Shown here: in pieces, positions 45,535 to 54,165 of the stretch
Position numbering within the stretch: position 1 is the stretch's first letter
How the letters are laid out: each line of letters opens with the position of its first letter
Origin: Leucobacter massiliensis
GTDB lineage: Bacteria > Actinomycetota > Actinomycetes > Actinomycetales > Microbacteriaceae
Assembly (NCBI RefSeq): GCF_002982315.1
Contig: NZ_MWZD01000017.1
Span: forward strand, 682,001 to 746,000
Length of the DNA stretch: 64,000 nucleotides
Direction: 5' to 3'
Notes under the pieces: model-generated
What the model saw: only the letters and a program-made list of their open reading frames with translations
Told to the model about the DNA's origin: nothing
Databases searched by the model: none
Position numbers and translations under genes: made by a program

Positions 45535-45580
45535 GCGCCGCCCCGGGGCGGTCCGTGACGGTCGGCGTGGATTTACACAT

Positions 45581-45600
45581 TTGTGACGATCGTGCAACAA
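45581..45600. promoter_or_regulatory. Candidate operator before the second NMT1-type ABC operon
   Basis: TTGTGACGATCGTGCAACAA is an imperfect inverted repeat (TTGT and ACAA ends around the CGATCG centre), 105 bases before the binding-protein start. ACACATTTGTG just upstream is a second small palindrome. A regulator is likely but cannot be named. Confidence 0.3.
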
Positions 45601-45705
45601 TGGACGAAGTCTCCGAGTTTTCGGGGCACACTTGAAAGCGATCCGCCGCGCAGGGGGCGGGCGGATCCAGGTCAACGACGACTGCACTCCTGAGAGGTCT
45701 GTTCA

Positions 45706-46689
45706 ATGAAGAAGAGAATCGCCGTATTCGGCATGTTCGCCGCAGCCGCACTCGCACTCGCCGGGTGCACGGACTCCGGCGCGAGCGATCCCGCAGCGAC
45801 CGGCTCCGCGGGAGACTCAGGCGGCGAGCTGCGCCAGGTGCGCGTCGCCTCGCTGCCGATCAGCGACCAGATCGCGCTGCAGGTCGGCATCGACGAGGGC
45901 ATCTTCGAGAAGCACGGCCTCGAGGTCGAGGTCGTGCCCTCGCAGGGCGGTGCCCAGGCGATCCCCGCCCTGATGAGCGGCGACATCCAGTTCGCCATCG
46001 GCCAGCCCTTCGGCCCGTTCCGCGCCGGCCTGCAGGATCTCGGCGTCACCGTCATCAGCAACTTCTCTTCGAGCCTCCCCACCGGCAAGGACGTGAACGC
46101 GGTCGTCGCGCTCGCGGACTCCGGCATCGAGCGCCCCGCCGACCTGGCGGGCAAGAAGGTGGCCGTGAACTCGCTCGGCGCCGCCGGCGACCTGACCATC
46201 AAGGCCGCGGTCGACGCGGACGGCGGCGACTCCTCCACGATCGAGTTCGTCGAGGTCGCCTTCCCCGACGCGGAGGCCCAGCTCGAAGCCGGCAACATCG
46301 ACGCGGCGTGGGTCCCGGATCCCTTCATGTCCAAGATCGGCGCCGAGGGCACCATCGTGATGCACCCCTACCAGGAGGTGCTCCCGGGCCTCACGGTCCT
46401 CACGAACATCACGACCGACGAGCTCATCGAGAAGGACCCGGAGCTCGTGAAGGACTACGCCGCCGCCGTGGCCGAGGCGCTGGAGTTCACGCAGAACAAC
46501 GACGACGCCGCACGCGCGGCGATCGTCAAGCACCTGGAGATCCCCGAGGAGGTCGCGGCCGGCATCACGCTCCCGACCTTCGACCCGGAGCTCGACATCG
46601 AGCAGATCGACGAGCTCGCGGATCTCGCCGTGAAGTACGGCTCGCTGGACACGAAGCCCGACATCGAGGCCATCTTCCAGCAGTACTGA
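45706..46689 (+). CDS. ABC transporter substrate-binding lipoprotein, NMT1/TauA-type (second system)
   Basis: The protein has 327 residues. The lipobox is LALAGC-T (Cys about 21). The NMT1-like mature domain has VASLPISDQIALQVGIDEGIFEKHGLEV, AIPALMSGDIQFAIGQPFGP, DLAGKKVAVNSLGAAGDLTIKAAV and VEVAFPDAEAQLEAGNIDAAWVPDPF. It is paralogous over its length to the protein at 3333-4328, sharing DLAGKKVAVN and the FPDA and DAxWxPxPF blocks. It lies just downstream of vanAB and is followed by its own two permeases and ATPase. Both importers sit next to O-demethylation genes, which suggests methoxylated aromatic acids as ligands. That link is inference. Confidence 0.88.
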   Translation: MKKRIAVFGMFAAAALALAGCTDSGASDPAATGSAGDSGGELRQVRVASLPISDQIALQVGIDEGIFEKHGLEVEVVPSQGGAQAIPALMSGDIQFAIGQPFGPFRAGLQDLGVTVISNFSSSLPTGKDVNAVVALADSGIERPADLAGKKVAVNSLGAAGDLTIKAAVDADGGDSSTIEFVEVAFPDAEAQLEAGNIDAAWVPDPFMSKIGAEGTIVMHPYQEVLPGLTVLTNITTDELIEKDPELVKDYAAAVAEALEFTQNNDDAARAAIVKHLEIPEEVAAGITLPTFDPELDIEQIDELADLAVKYGSLDTKPDIEAIFQQY

Positions 46690-46768
46690 TCGAATCCGCC
46701 CAGCGGAGCCTCCCCGTCGCGCCCCTGCGCGCGCGGCGGGGCGGCCCCGCCGTGTCCGAAGGAGTGGC

Positions 46769-47590
46769 ATGGCCACCGTCTCCACCTCCCCGCCCGGCGC
46801 CGGCGGACGCACCCTCGGCTCCCTGCGCAAGCCCCTGCTGGGACTGCTCGGGGTAGCCGCCTTCCTCCTCGCCTGGCAGGCGCTCCCCGCCACCGGCGCG
46901 GTCAACGCCGCTCACTTCCCCGGCGCCTTCGAGACGCTCGCGCGCCTCGCGGGCGAGGTCCGCGATCTCGAGTTCTGGCGCAATGTGGGGCGCACGCTCA
47001 CCGCGTGGGCCATCGGCCTCGCGCTCGCCACCGCCCTCGCGCTCGTCCTCGGCACGATCATCGGCATGGTGCCGTTCCTGCGACGCGCCACCCACACCGT
47101 CGTCGAGTTCCTGCGGCCGATCCCCTCGGTGGCGCTGATCCCGCTCGCCGTGCTGAGCTACGGCATCTCGCTCCAGGCGGCGCTCGTCATCGTCGTCTTC
47201 GCGAGCTTCTGGCAGGTCTTCGTGCAGGTGCTCTACGGCGTCGCCGATGTGGACGCCGTCGCGAGCGACACCGCGCGCAGCTTCGGACTGCCCCGGAGCG
47301 AGCGCCTGCTGCGCCTCGTGCTGCCCACGGCGCTCCCCTACCTCATGACCGGCCTGCGGCTCGCCGCATCCGTCGCGCTGATCCTCGCGGTCACCGCCGA
47401 GATGACGATCGGCAACCCCGGCCTCGGCAACCGGCTCATGCTCAACTACAGCAACGGCGACCAGGTGGGCGTCTTCGCGATCGTCATCGTGACCGGCCTC
47501 ATCGGCCTCGTCGTCAACCTGATCTTCGGCGTCGTCGAGCGGCGAGCCCTGTTCTGGCACCAGTCCGTCCGTGGGGAGGACCCCGCATGA
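46769..47590 (+). CDS. ABC transporter permease, SsuC/TauC-type (second system, first subunit)
   Basis: The protein has 273 residues and about six membrane segments. FLRPIPSVALIPLAVLSYG and the EAA-type loop DAVASDTARSFGLPRSERLLRLVLPTALPYL identify the SsuC-like permease. It aligns with the permease at 4348-5193 more closely than with its own partner. GAAGGAG lies seven bases upstream of the ATG. The stop overlaps the next permease start (ATGA). Together the two form the channel of the second importer. The ligand is unknown. Confidence 0.9.
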   Translation: MATVSTSPPGAGGRTLGSLRKPLLGLLGVAAFLLAWQALPATGAVNAAHFPGAFETLARLAGEVRDLEFWRNVGRTLTAWAIGLALATALALVLGTIIGMVPFLRRATHTVVEFLRPIPSVALIPLAVLSYGISLQAALVIVVFASFWQVFVQVLYGVADVDAVASDTARSFGLPRSERLLRLVLPTALPYLMTGLRLAASVALILAVTAEMTIGNPGLGNRLMLNYSNGDQVGVFAIVIVTGLIGLVVNLIFGVVERRALFWHQSVRGEDPA

Positions 47591-48411
47591 CCCTCTACAC
47601 CAGCACCGTCGTCGTGCCGCGGCAGCGCTCGCGGGTGTGGGCCAAGCTCGGCGAGAACACCGCCTTCGCCCTCGGCCTGCCGGTCCTGCTGCTCATCATC
47701 TGGGGCATCTGGGGCACCCTCGCGCCCGGCAAGTTCTTCCCCGGGCCCCTGACCATCCTCGACGCATTCGTGCAGACGTGGGTCGGGCCGGCGTTCTTCG
47801 CGGACGTGCTGCCGAGCCTCGGCCGTCTCGTGCTCGGCATCCTGCTCTCGGTCGCCGTCGGCGTGATCGCCGGCGCGATCATCGGACGGGTGCGCTGGCT
47901 GCGCGAGCTGACCACGCCCGTGCTCGAGTTCTTCCGCGCGATCCCGCCGCCCGCCCTCATCCCGATCATCGCCGTGCTCATCGGCGCGACCGACTCGATG
48001 AAGGTCGTCGTGATCGTGGCGGGAGCCATCTGGCCGGTGCTGCTGAACACCATCGACGGCGTGAAGGCCACCGACTCGGTGATGCAGGAGACCGCGCGGT
48101 CCTTCTCGCTGAGCCGGGCGGAGCGAGTGCGCTACCTGATCCTGCCGGCTGCGAGCCCGCGCATCATGGCGGGGGTGCGGCAGACCCTGTCGATCGCCCT
48201 GATCCTCATGGTGATCTCGGAGATGTTCTACTCCTCGTCGGGGCTGGGCTACCGGATCGTGTTCTTCCAGCGCAACTATCTCGTCGCTGAGATGTGGAGC
48301 GGCATCGTGCTGCTCGGCCTCGTGGGCGTGCTGCTCGCGGTGGTATTCGGATTCGTGGAGCGGCGCGTGCTGCGCTGGTACCACGGGACAAGGGAGGTGG
48401 AGCGTGGCTGA
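47587..48411 (+). CDS. ABC transporter permease, SsuC/TauC-type (second system, second subunit)
   Basis: The protein has 274 residues. A cytoplasmic N-terminus of about 25 residues precedes the first membrane segment (GLPVLLLIIWGIWGTLAPG). LEFFRAIPPPALIPIIAVLIGA and the loop DSVMQETARSFSLSRAERVRYLILPAASPRIM are the permease core. The same blocks occur in the gene at 5190-5966, its counterpart in the first system. The start overlaps the preceding stop by four bases, and the ATPase start (GTG 48404) lies inside its last codons. Confidence 0.9.
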   Translation: MTLYTSTVVVPRQRSRVWAKLGENTAFALGLPVLLLIIWGIWGTLAPGKFFPGPLTILDAFVQTWVGPAFFADVLPSLGRLVLGILLSVAVGVIAGAIIGRVRWLRELTTPVLEFFRAIPPPALIPIIAVLIGATDSMKVVVIVAGAIWPVLLNTIDGVKATDSVMQETARSFSLSRAERVRYLILPAASPRIMAGVRQTLSIALILMVISEMFYSSSGLGYRIVFFQRNYLVAEMWSGIVLLGLVGVLLAVVFGFVERRVLRWYHGTREVERG

Positions 48412-49198
48412 CACGCTGCTGCGGGTCGAGCACCTGCGCAAGGTCTACGAGTCTTCGACCGGGAGCGTCGAGGCGATCGGCGACATCGACTTCGAGATGC
48501 GCCGTGGCGAGCTGATCTGCATCGTCGGCCCCTCCGGCTGCGGCAAGACGACGCTGCTGAAGTGCATCTCGGGGCTGCTGAAGCCCACGAGCGGCAGCGT
48601 CACGCTCGACGGCAAGGCCGTCACCGGGCCGCCGCCGAACATGGCGCTCGTGTTCCAGGAGTACGGCCGCAGCCTCTACCCGTGGCTCACGGTGCGCGGC
48701 AACGTCGAGCTGCCGCTGCGCCACAAGAAGCTGCCGAAGGCCGAGATGCGCCGCATCGTCGACGACGCGCTCGTCGCCGTCGGGCTCGACCACGCCGACA
48801 CGAAGTACCCGTGGCAGCTCTCCGGCGGCATGCAGCAGCGCGTCGCGATCGCCCGCGCCGTGGCCTATCAGCCGGAGGTGCTCATCATGGACGAGCCCTT
48901 CGCTGCGGTCGACGCCCAGACGCGCGCCGACCTCGAGGACCTCGTGCGCAAGCTGCACCTGGAGCGCGGCATGTCGATCCTGTTCGTCACCCACGACATC
49001 GACGAGTCGGTGTACCTGGGGGAGCGGGTCGTGGTGCTCTCGAAGTCGCCGACCTGGGTGCAGGAGGATCTCGTCATCGACCTCTCCTCCGAGCGCGACC
49101 AGATCACGACGCGCGCGCTGCCGCGCTTCACGGAGCTGCGCACGCACGTCTACGAGCAGATCCAGCGGGCGAAGCTCGGTGACGCCGTCCGCCGATGA
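48404..49198 (+). CDS. ABC transporter ATP-binding protein, SsuB/TauB-type (second system)
   Basis: The protein has 264 residues. Motifs: Walker A GPSGCGKTT, Q-loop VFQEYGRSLYPW, signature LSGGMQQRVAIARA, Walker B VLIMDEPFAAVD and VTHDIDESVYL with the switch His. It is a close paralogue of 5956-6804, including the shared C-terminal RALPRFTELRTHVYEQIQRAK. GTG start with GGGAGG upstream, overlapping the permease gene by eight bases. It energises import of the unknown substrate. Confidence 0.92.
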   Translation: MADTLLRVEHLRKVYESSTGSVEAIGDIDFEMRRGELICIVGPSGCGKTTLLKCISGLLKPTSGSVTLDGKAVTGPPPNMALVFQEYGRSLYPWLTVRGNVELPLRHKKLPKAEMRRIVDDALVAVGLDHADTKYPWQLSGGMQQRVAIARAVAYQPEVLIMDEPFAAVDAQTRADLEDLVRKLHLERGMSILFVTHDIDESVYLGERVVVLSKSPTWVQEDLVIDLSSERDQITTRALPRFTELRTHVYEQIQRAKLGDAVRR

Positions 49199-49218
49199 CG
49201 CGTGGTAGAACTGGTGCT

Positions 49219-50067
49219 ATGAGTGCGACGGGTGCGGCCACCGGTTCCCGGCCGGTGCCGCCCCCCACGCACCCGCGGCGCCTCGTGCTCGCCCTGATCG
49301 GCGAGCTGCGGCTCGACGGGCTCGACGGGCCCTACCGCGCGGTCGATCTCGTGTGCATCCTGGAGCGAGCCGGCGTCACCCGGCCGGCGGCGCGGGCGGC
49401 GCTGGACCGCTTCGTGCTCCACGGGCTCCTCGAACGGGATCGCGCCGAGCGCGGCGTCGTCTACCGGCTCACCGCCGCGGGCCGCGAGGTGATCGACCAG
49501 GGCTCCGCGCGCGTCCACGCGGGGGAGCCCTTCGCGCCCGGCGGGGAGGGCTGGACGATCGTGACGTTCTCGGTGCCCGAGGGCCGTCGCGGCCTGCGGC
49601 ACCGCCTGCGCTCCGCGCTCACCTGGGCGGGGTTCGCGGCGCTGCGCGACGGCGTCTGGGTGGCGGCGGGGGACCGCGATCCGGAGTACGCGCTCCGCGC
49701 TCTGCGCGACGAGCTCGACGACTCCGACATCGTCGCCTTCCGCGCGCAGGAGCTGCCGGCGTTCCCGATGGGCGGGCGCGTGCAGGGCGCGTGGGATCTC
49801 GACGAGGTGCGCGCCGCGCACGAGCGCTTCCTCGAGCAGTGGGGCGAAGCCGGTCCCGAGGTGGCCGAGCTCGAACCGCTCGTGGGGCGCACGCTGCTCG
49901 TCGCCGACTGGCTCGCGCTGCTGCGGCGGGACCCCCGTCTCCCCGAGCACTACCTCGGCGAGGACTGGCCGGCCCCGCGATCGCTCGCGGTGTACCGGGA
50001 ACGGCGTGCCGAGTTCGGCGGCGCGGCGGGACCGGCGGCGCGGGAGGCGCTCCGCGCGACGGGGTGA
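49219..50067 (+). CDS. PaaX-family transcriptional regulator
   Basis: The protein has 282 residues. The N-terminal winged helix (about 20-90) includes RRLVLALIGELRL, and the central PaaX domain has GWTIVTFSVPEGRRGLRHRLRSAL (about residue 112), the family hallmark, then LRDGVWVAAGD. The C-terminal PaaX_C part contains RTLLVADWLALLRRDPRLPEHYL. PaaX proteins repress aromatic (phenylacetyl-CoA) catabolism genes. Here the neighbour is an aromatic aldehyde dehydrogenase 86 bases downstream, a likely target. TAGAAC (49206-49211) stands seven bases before the ATG, so the transcript may be leaderless. The effector is unknown. Confidence 0.87.
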   Translation: MSATGAATGSRPVPPPTHPRRLVLALIGELRLDGLDGPYRAVDLVCILERAGVTRPAARAALDRFVLHGLLERDRAERGVVYRLTAAGREVIDQGSARVHAGEPFAPGGEGWTIVTFSVPEGRRGLRHRLRSALTWAGFAALRDGVWVAAGDRDPEYALRALRDELDDSDIVAFRAQELPAFPMGGRVQGAWDLDEVRAAHERFLEQWGEAGPEVAELEPLVGRTLLVADWLALLRRDPRLPEHYLGEDWPAPRSLAVYRERRAEFGGAAGPAAREALRATG

Positions 50068-50153
50068 TCGCGGGTGTTCGGGGCCGAAGGACGCGCCCCG
50101 GCGACGGAGCCGGGGTGTTCGCAATCCGCACACGAGAGAATAGGACGGACACC

Positions 50154-51641
50154 ATGAGTGGAACGACGACGGAGTCGGCGCGGCTCATCGAGCCCTCGGT
50201 CTTCGAGGGCCGCATCTTCATCGACGGCGCCTGGGTCGATGGCGCGGGGGGCAGCATCCCCTCCGTGGCCCCCGCGACGGGGGAGACCCTGGCCCGAGTG
50301 GGGCTCGCCGGGCCGGACGATGTGCGCCGCGCGGCGCAGAGCGCGGCCGCCGCCCAGCGCGAGTGGGCCGCGCTGCCCCACCCGGCCCGGGCGGCCGTGC
50401 TCCGCCGAGCCGGAGCGCTGTGGGAGCAGTACGCGGAGGAGATCGGCGGCTGGAACATCCGCGAGGTGGGGGCGATCCCGCCGCTCGCCGGTTTCGCCCT
50501 GCACGTCACGGCGTCCGAGTGCTACGAGGCGGCCGCGCTGCCCTCCGCGCCGCTCGGCTCGATCCTGGCGAGCGAGGAACCGCGCATCTCGCTCGCCGAG
50601 CAGGTGCCCGTCGGCGTCGTGGGCGTGATCTCCCCGTTCAATGTGCCGCTGATCCTGGGCATCCGGGCGGTGGCCCCGGCGCTCGCGCTCGGCAACGCCG
50701 TGCTGCTGAAGCCCGACCCGCGCACCGTGATCACCGGCGGCGTCGCGATGGTCCGCATCTTCGAGGAGGCCGGACTGCCCGCCGGCCTGCTGCAGCTCGT
50801 GCCCGGCGGGGCCGAGGTGGGCGAGGCGCTCGTCACCGAGCCGCTCGTGCGGGTGATCGCATTCACGGGTTCCACCCGTGCCGGGCGCAGCGTGGGCGAG
50901 CTGGCGGGGCGGCACCTGAAGCGGGCGCACCTTGAGCTCGGCGGCAACTCGGCCTTCATCGTGCGCGAGGACGCCGATGTGGACCAGGCCGTCAACCTCG
51001 CCACCTGGGGCGCCTACCTGCACCAGGGGCAGATCTGCATGACCGTGGGCAGGCACATCGTGCACGAGTCCATCTTCGACGAGTATGTCGAGAAGCTCGC
51101 CGCGAAGGCCGACTCGATGGTGGTCGGCGATCCAGCCGCGGGGCAGGTGCATCTCGGGCCGCTGATCGACGAGACCCAGCGGGACCGCGTGCACGGGCTC
51201 GTGGAGCGGGCGGTCGCCGCGGGCGCGCGGCTCGCGGCTGGCGGAAGCTACGAGGGCCTGTGCTACCGCCCGACGGTGCTCGTCGATCCGCCGCGCGATG
51301 CGGAGGCCTTCTGCGAGGAGGTCTTCGGCCCGGTCGCGTCCGTGGTGCGCTACGCGAGCGACGACGAAGCGGTCGAGATCGCGACGGACACGGAGTACGG
51401 GCTGTCGCTCGGGATCGTGAGCCGTGACGCGCTCGGCGCGCTGGAGCTGGCCCGCAGGATCCCCACGGGCATCGTCCACATCAACGATCAGACGGTCAAC
51501 GACGAGGCGAACGCGCCCTTCGGCGGCGTGGGCGCCTCGGGCACGGGATCTCGCCACGGCGGCGTCGCCGCGAACGTCGAGGCCTTCACCGAGACCCGGT
51601 GGATCACCCTGCGCCGGGAGCCCGGCCAGTACCCGCTCTGA
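50154..51641 (+). CDS. Aromatic aldehyde dehydrogenase (vanillin/benzaldehyde type)
   Basis: The protein has 495 residues and belongs to the ALDH superfamily. Catalytic Cys295 (HQGQICMTVGRH) and Glu261 (AHLELGGNSAFIV) are in place. Cofactor-binding segments are SPFNVPLILGIRAVAPALALGN and FTGSTRAGRSV. GQICMTVGRHIVHESIFDEYVEKL and INDQTVNDEANAPFGGVGASG resemble benzaldehyde and vanillin dehydrogenases (XylC/Vdh group). Oxidation of vanillin to vanillate would feed both LigM and VanAB in this window. The start ATG has GGACGGAC upstream, a weak site. It is transcribed after the PaaX-like gene and ended by a strong hairpin at 51707-51744. Confidence 0.85.
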   Translation: MSGTTTESARLIEPSVFEGRIFIDGAWVDGAGGSIPSVAPATGETLARVGLAGPDDVRRAAQSAAAAQREWAALPHPARAAVLRRAGALWEQYAEEIGGWNIREVGAIPPLAGFALHVTASECYEAAALPSAPLGSILASEEPRISLAEQVPVGVVGVISPFNVPLILGIRAVAPALALGNAVLLKPDPRTVITGGVAMVRIFEEAGLPAGLLQLVPGGAEVGEALVTEPLVRVIAFTGSTRAGRSVGELAGRHLKRAHLELGGNSAFIVREDADVDQAVNLATWGAYLHQGQICMTVGRHIVHESIFDEYVEKLAAKADSMVVGDPAAGQVHLGPLIDETQRDRVHGLVERAVAAGARLAAGGSYEGLCYRPTVLVDPPRDAEAFCEEVFGPVASVVRYASDDEAVEIATDTEYGLSLGIVSRDALGALELARRIPTGIVHINDQTVNDEANAPFGGVGASGTGSRHGGVAANVEAFTETRWITLRREPGQYPL

Positions 51642-51706
51642 GCGCCGCGGCGGATTCCTCCGGCGGATCCCGGCGGGCCGGGCTCCGCTCCTGATCCCCC
51701 GCACGC

Positions 51707-51744
51707 GCACCGCCCCCGACCCCTCAGCGGGCCGGGGGCGGTGC
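51707..51744 (+). terminator. Terminator after the aldehyde dehydrogenase gene
   Basis: GCACCGCCCCCG (51707-51718) and CGGGGGCGGTGC (51733-51744) form a perfect 12-bp stem with a 14-base loop. No U-tract follows. It isolates the aldehyde dehydrogenase unit from the qsu-like operon. Confidence 0.75.
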
Positions 51745-51784
51745 TGTGCGTACGGGTGATTCGCCGTCGGATCTGGCGCCCGGC

Positions 51785-51830
51785 TTGACGGCGGCGCATC
51801 TGCGCGTAACATGGACGTACCGGTTAGTAC
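51785..51830 (+). promoter_or_regulatory. Promoter and TetR-type operator of the qsu-like operon
   Basis: TTGACG (51785-51790), 16 bases, TAACAT (51807-51812) form a promoter 57 bases before the first gene. Directly after it, GGACGTACCGGTTAGTAC (51813-51830) is an imperfect palindrome around ACCGGT with GTAC/GTAC ends, of the ACCGGT-centred type bound by some TetR regulators. The TetR gene closing this cluster (55964-56611) is the expected repressor. Confidence 0.6.
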
Positions 51831-51869
51831 ATTAGCCGGAAACGCACCGCCCAGACGCGAAGGAGCGCC

Positions 51870-52757
51870 ATGCCCGCACCGGAAGCCCAGCCCGCCGTGC
51901 TGGCCGGTCTCGTCGGAGACGGCGTCACGCCCTCGCTCACCCCGCCGATGCACATGGCTGAGGCCCGGGCGCAGGGCCTCGCCTACGTCTACCGCCCCAT
52001 CGACCTGCCCGGCCTCGGACTCCGCCCCGAGCAGCTTCCCGAGGTGCTCGACTGGGCGGAACGCCTCGGATTCACCGCGCTCAACATCACCCACCCCTGC
52101 AAGCGTGCCGTGCTCGAACTCCTCGACCGCGTCGATCCCGTCGCCGCCGCGCTCGGCGCCGTGAACACCGTGCTCTTCACGCCCGAGGGCCGCGCCGGCT
52201 TCAACACCGACACCACCGGCTTCGCCGCCGCCTTCCGCGCGGGCCTGCCCGGCGCGGCCCTCGGTCACGTCACGCAGCTCGGGGCCGGAGGCGCCGGCTC
52301 CGCCGTCGCCGACGCGCTGCTGCGACTGGGAGCCAGACGGCTCACCCTCGTCGACATCGATCCCGGACGCGCCACCGCGCTCGCCGCCGAGCTCGCCGAG
52401 CGCCACGGCGCCAGGGTCGAGCCGGCCTCCCCCGCAGGCGTCGCCGAGGCGCTCGCCCACAGTGACGGCCTCGTCCACTGCACGCCGCGCGGCATGCGCG
52501 CCCACCCCGGAGCCCCCATCGACCTCGGCCTGCTGCGCCCCGGGCTCTGGGTGGCCGACATCGTCTACCGTCCGCTCGACACGGAGCTGCTGCGCGCCGC
52601 CCGCTCCCTCGGCTGCGCCACCCTCGACGGGGGCGGAATGGCCGTGTTCCAGGCGGTCGACGCCTTCCGGCTCATCACCGGCCGGGAAGCCGACCCGGCA
52701 CGCATGCTGCGCAGCTTCCGCTCGCTCATCGACCTCGAAACCCACCCCCACGACTAG
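51870..52757 (+). CDS. qsuD: Quinate/shikimate dehydrogenase (QsuD-like)
   Basis: The protein has 295 residues and the AroE fold. It oxidises shikimate (and probably quinate) to 3-dehydroshikimate or 3-dehydroquinate. Ser22 and Thr24 (PSLTPPMH) match the substrate-binding Ser/Thr pair of the Corynebacterium enzyme, in place of the Ser/Ser of biosynthetic AroE. Catalytic Lys78 (NITHPCK) and Asp114 (FNTDTTGF) are present. The cofactor loop is GAGGAGSAVA, and VDIDPG (Asp162) after the second strand indicates NAD+ rather than NADP+, fitting a catabolic role. AAGGAG precedes the ATG. First gene of an operon with a transporter and a dehydroshikimate dehydratase. Confidence 0.87.
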   Translation: MPAPEAQPAVLAGLVGDGVTPSLTPPMHMAEARAQGLAYVYRPIDLPGLGLRPEQLPEVLDWAERLGFTALNITHPCKRAVLELLDRVDPVAAALGAVNTVLFTPEGRAGFNTDTTGFAAAFRAGLPGAALGHVTQLGAGGAGSAVADALLRLGARRLTLVDIDPGRATALAAELAERHGARVEPASPAGVAEALAHSDGLVHCTPRGMRAHPGAPIDLGLLRPGLWVADIVYRPLDTELLRAARSLGCATLDGGGMAVFQAVDAFRLITGREADPARMLRSFRSLIDLETHPHD

Positions 52758-52770
52758 GAGACCTCAGCCG

Positions 52771-54108
52771 ATGTCAACGACGACACCCGACGCAGCCCCC
52801 GCGAAAACCCCCGTGCGCGCGGCGCTCGCCAGCTTCATGGGCAGCGCCGTCGAATACTACGACTTCTTCATCTTCGGCACCGCCGCCGCCCTCATCTTCC
52901 CGAGCGTGTTCTTCCCGAGCGGCGATCAGGCGGCCCTCGTGATGTCCCTCGCGACCTTCGGCTTCGCCTACGTCGCCCGCCCGGTCGGGGCGGTGATCCT
53001 GGGCCACCTCGGCGACCGCGTGGGGCGCCAGCGGATCCTCATGTTCACGCTCGTGCTCATGGGCGCCGCCACCTTCATCATCGGCTGCCTGCCGACCTTC
53101 GAGCAGATCGGCTGGCTCGCCCCCATCCTGCTCGTGCTGTGCCGGCTCATGCAGGGCCTGTCCGCCGCGGGCGAGCAGGCCGGCGCCTCCTCGATGACCC
53201 TCGAGCACGCGCCCGACCACCGGCGCTCCTTCTTCACCTCCTGGACGCTCTCGGGCACCCAGGGCGGGCAGATCCTCGCGGCCCTCGCCTTCCTGCCCAT
53301 CACCCTGCTTCCCGACGACAGCGCCTTCAAGTACGAGTGGGCCTGGCGGATCCCGTTCTGGCTGAGCGCGGTCGTCGTGGTCGTCACCTTCTACATCCGG
53401 CGCACGCTCCACGAGCCGCCGGCGTTCGAGGAGGCCAAGGCGGAGGGCCGCCTCGCGAAGATCCCCTTCGTCGAGCTCATGCGCGACCACTGGCGAGATG
53501 TGCTGCGCGTCGTCCTCTGCGCGTTCATCGCGGCCGTCTCCACCGTGTTCGGCAACCTCGCACTGGCCTACGGCAAGGAGGTCGGGCTGGCCGAGAGCCT
53601 CACCCTCTGGCTCGTGGTCGTCGCGAACGTCTTCGCGCTCGGCACCCAGCCGCTGTTCGCCATGCTCTCCGACAAGATCGGCCGCAAGCCGGTGTTCATC
53701 TACGGGGCGATCTCCTCGGCGGTCTTCATGCCCTTCTACATGCTGTCGATGAGCGGCGGCAGCACCCTCCTCACCTTCGCGCTGGCCGTGCTCACCTTCT
53801 CCTGCGGCTACGCCGCGGCGAACGCCGTCTGGCCGTCCTTCTACGGCGAGATGTTCCCCGCCCGCGTGCGCTTCTCCGGGCTCGCGATCGGCACCCAGCT
53901 CGGCTTCCTCATGGCCGGTTTCGCCCCGTCCATCGTCGCTGCCTTCGGCGGCGTGCAGCAGGGCGGCTGGGTGGTCATCTCGGCCTTCACGGCCGTGATC
54001 TGCCTGATCGTGACGCTCGCGGCGCTCACGGCGCGCGAGACGAAGGACGTGCCCACCGCGACGCTCGGCGTCAGGCTCCCCGCCGCCCCGGAGACGGCGC
54101 AGCGGTAG
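52771..54108 (+). CDS. MFS transporter, metabolite:H+ symporter family (shikimate/aromatic type)
   Basis: The protein has 445 residues and 12 membrane segments. FMGSAVEYYDFFIFGTAAALIFPSVFF is the MHS-family first helix and loop (ShiA, KgtP, ProP group), and GHLGDRVGRQRIL is the conserved loop 2-3 motif. LMQGLSAAGEQAGASSMTLEHAP is the family's helix 4-5 segment. In this setting it should import shikimate, quinate or dehydroshikimate with protons. It lies 13 bases after the dehydrogenase gene and 57 before the dehydratase gene. Confidence 0.87.
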   Translation: MSTTTPDAAPAKTPVRAALASFMGSAVEYYDFFIFGTAAALIFPSVFFPSGDQAALVMSLATFGFAYVARPVGAVILGHLGDRVGRQRILMFTLVLMGAATFIIGCLPTFEQIGWLAPILLVLCRLMQGLSAAGEQAGASSMTLEHAPDHRRSFFTSWTLSGTQGGQILAALAFLPITLLPDDSAFKYEWAWRIPFWLSAVVVVVTFYIRRTLHEPPAFEEAKAEGRLAKIPFVELMRDHWRDVLRVVLCAFIAAVSTVFGNLALAYGKEVGLAESLTLWLVVVANVFALGTQPLFAMLSDKIGRKPVFIYGAISSAVFMPFYMLSMSGGSTLLTFALAVLTFSCGYAAANAVWPSFYGEMFPARVRFSGLAIGTQLGFLMAGFAPSIVAAFGGVQQGGWVVISAFTAVICLIVTLAALTARETKDVPTATLGVRLPAAPETAQR

Positions 54109-54165
54109 CCGCGCGCGGGCCGCGACATCCCGACACCCCATCCAGCAGCAAGGAGCTCCCAGACC

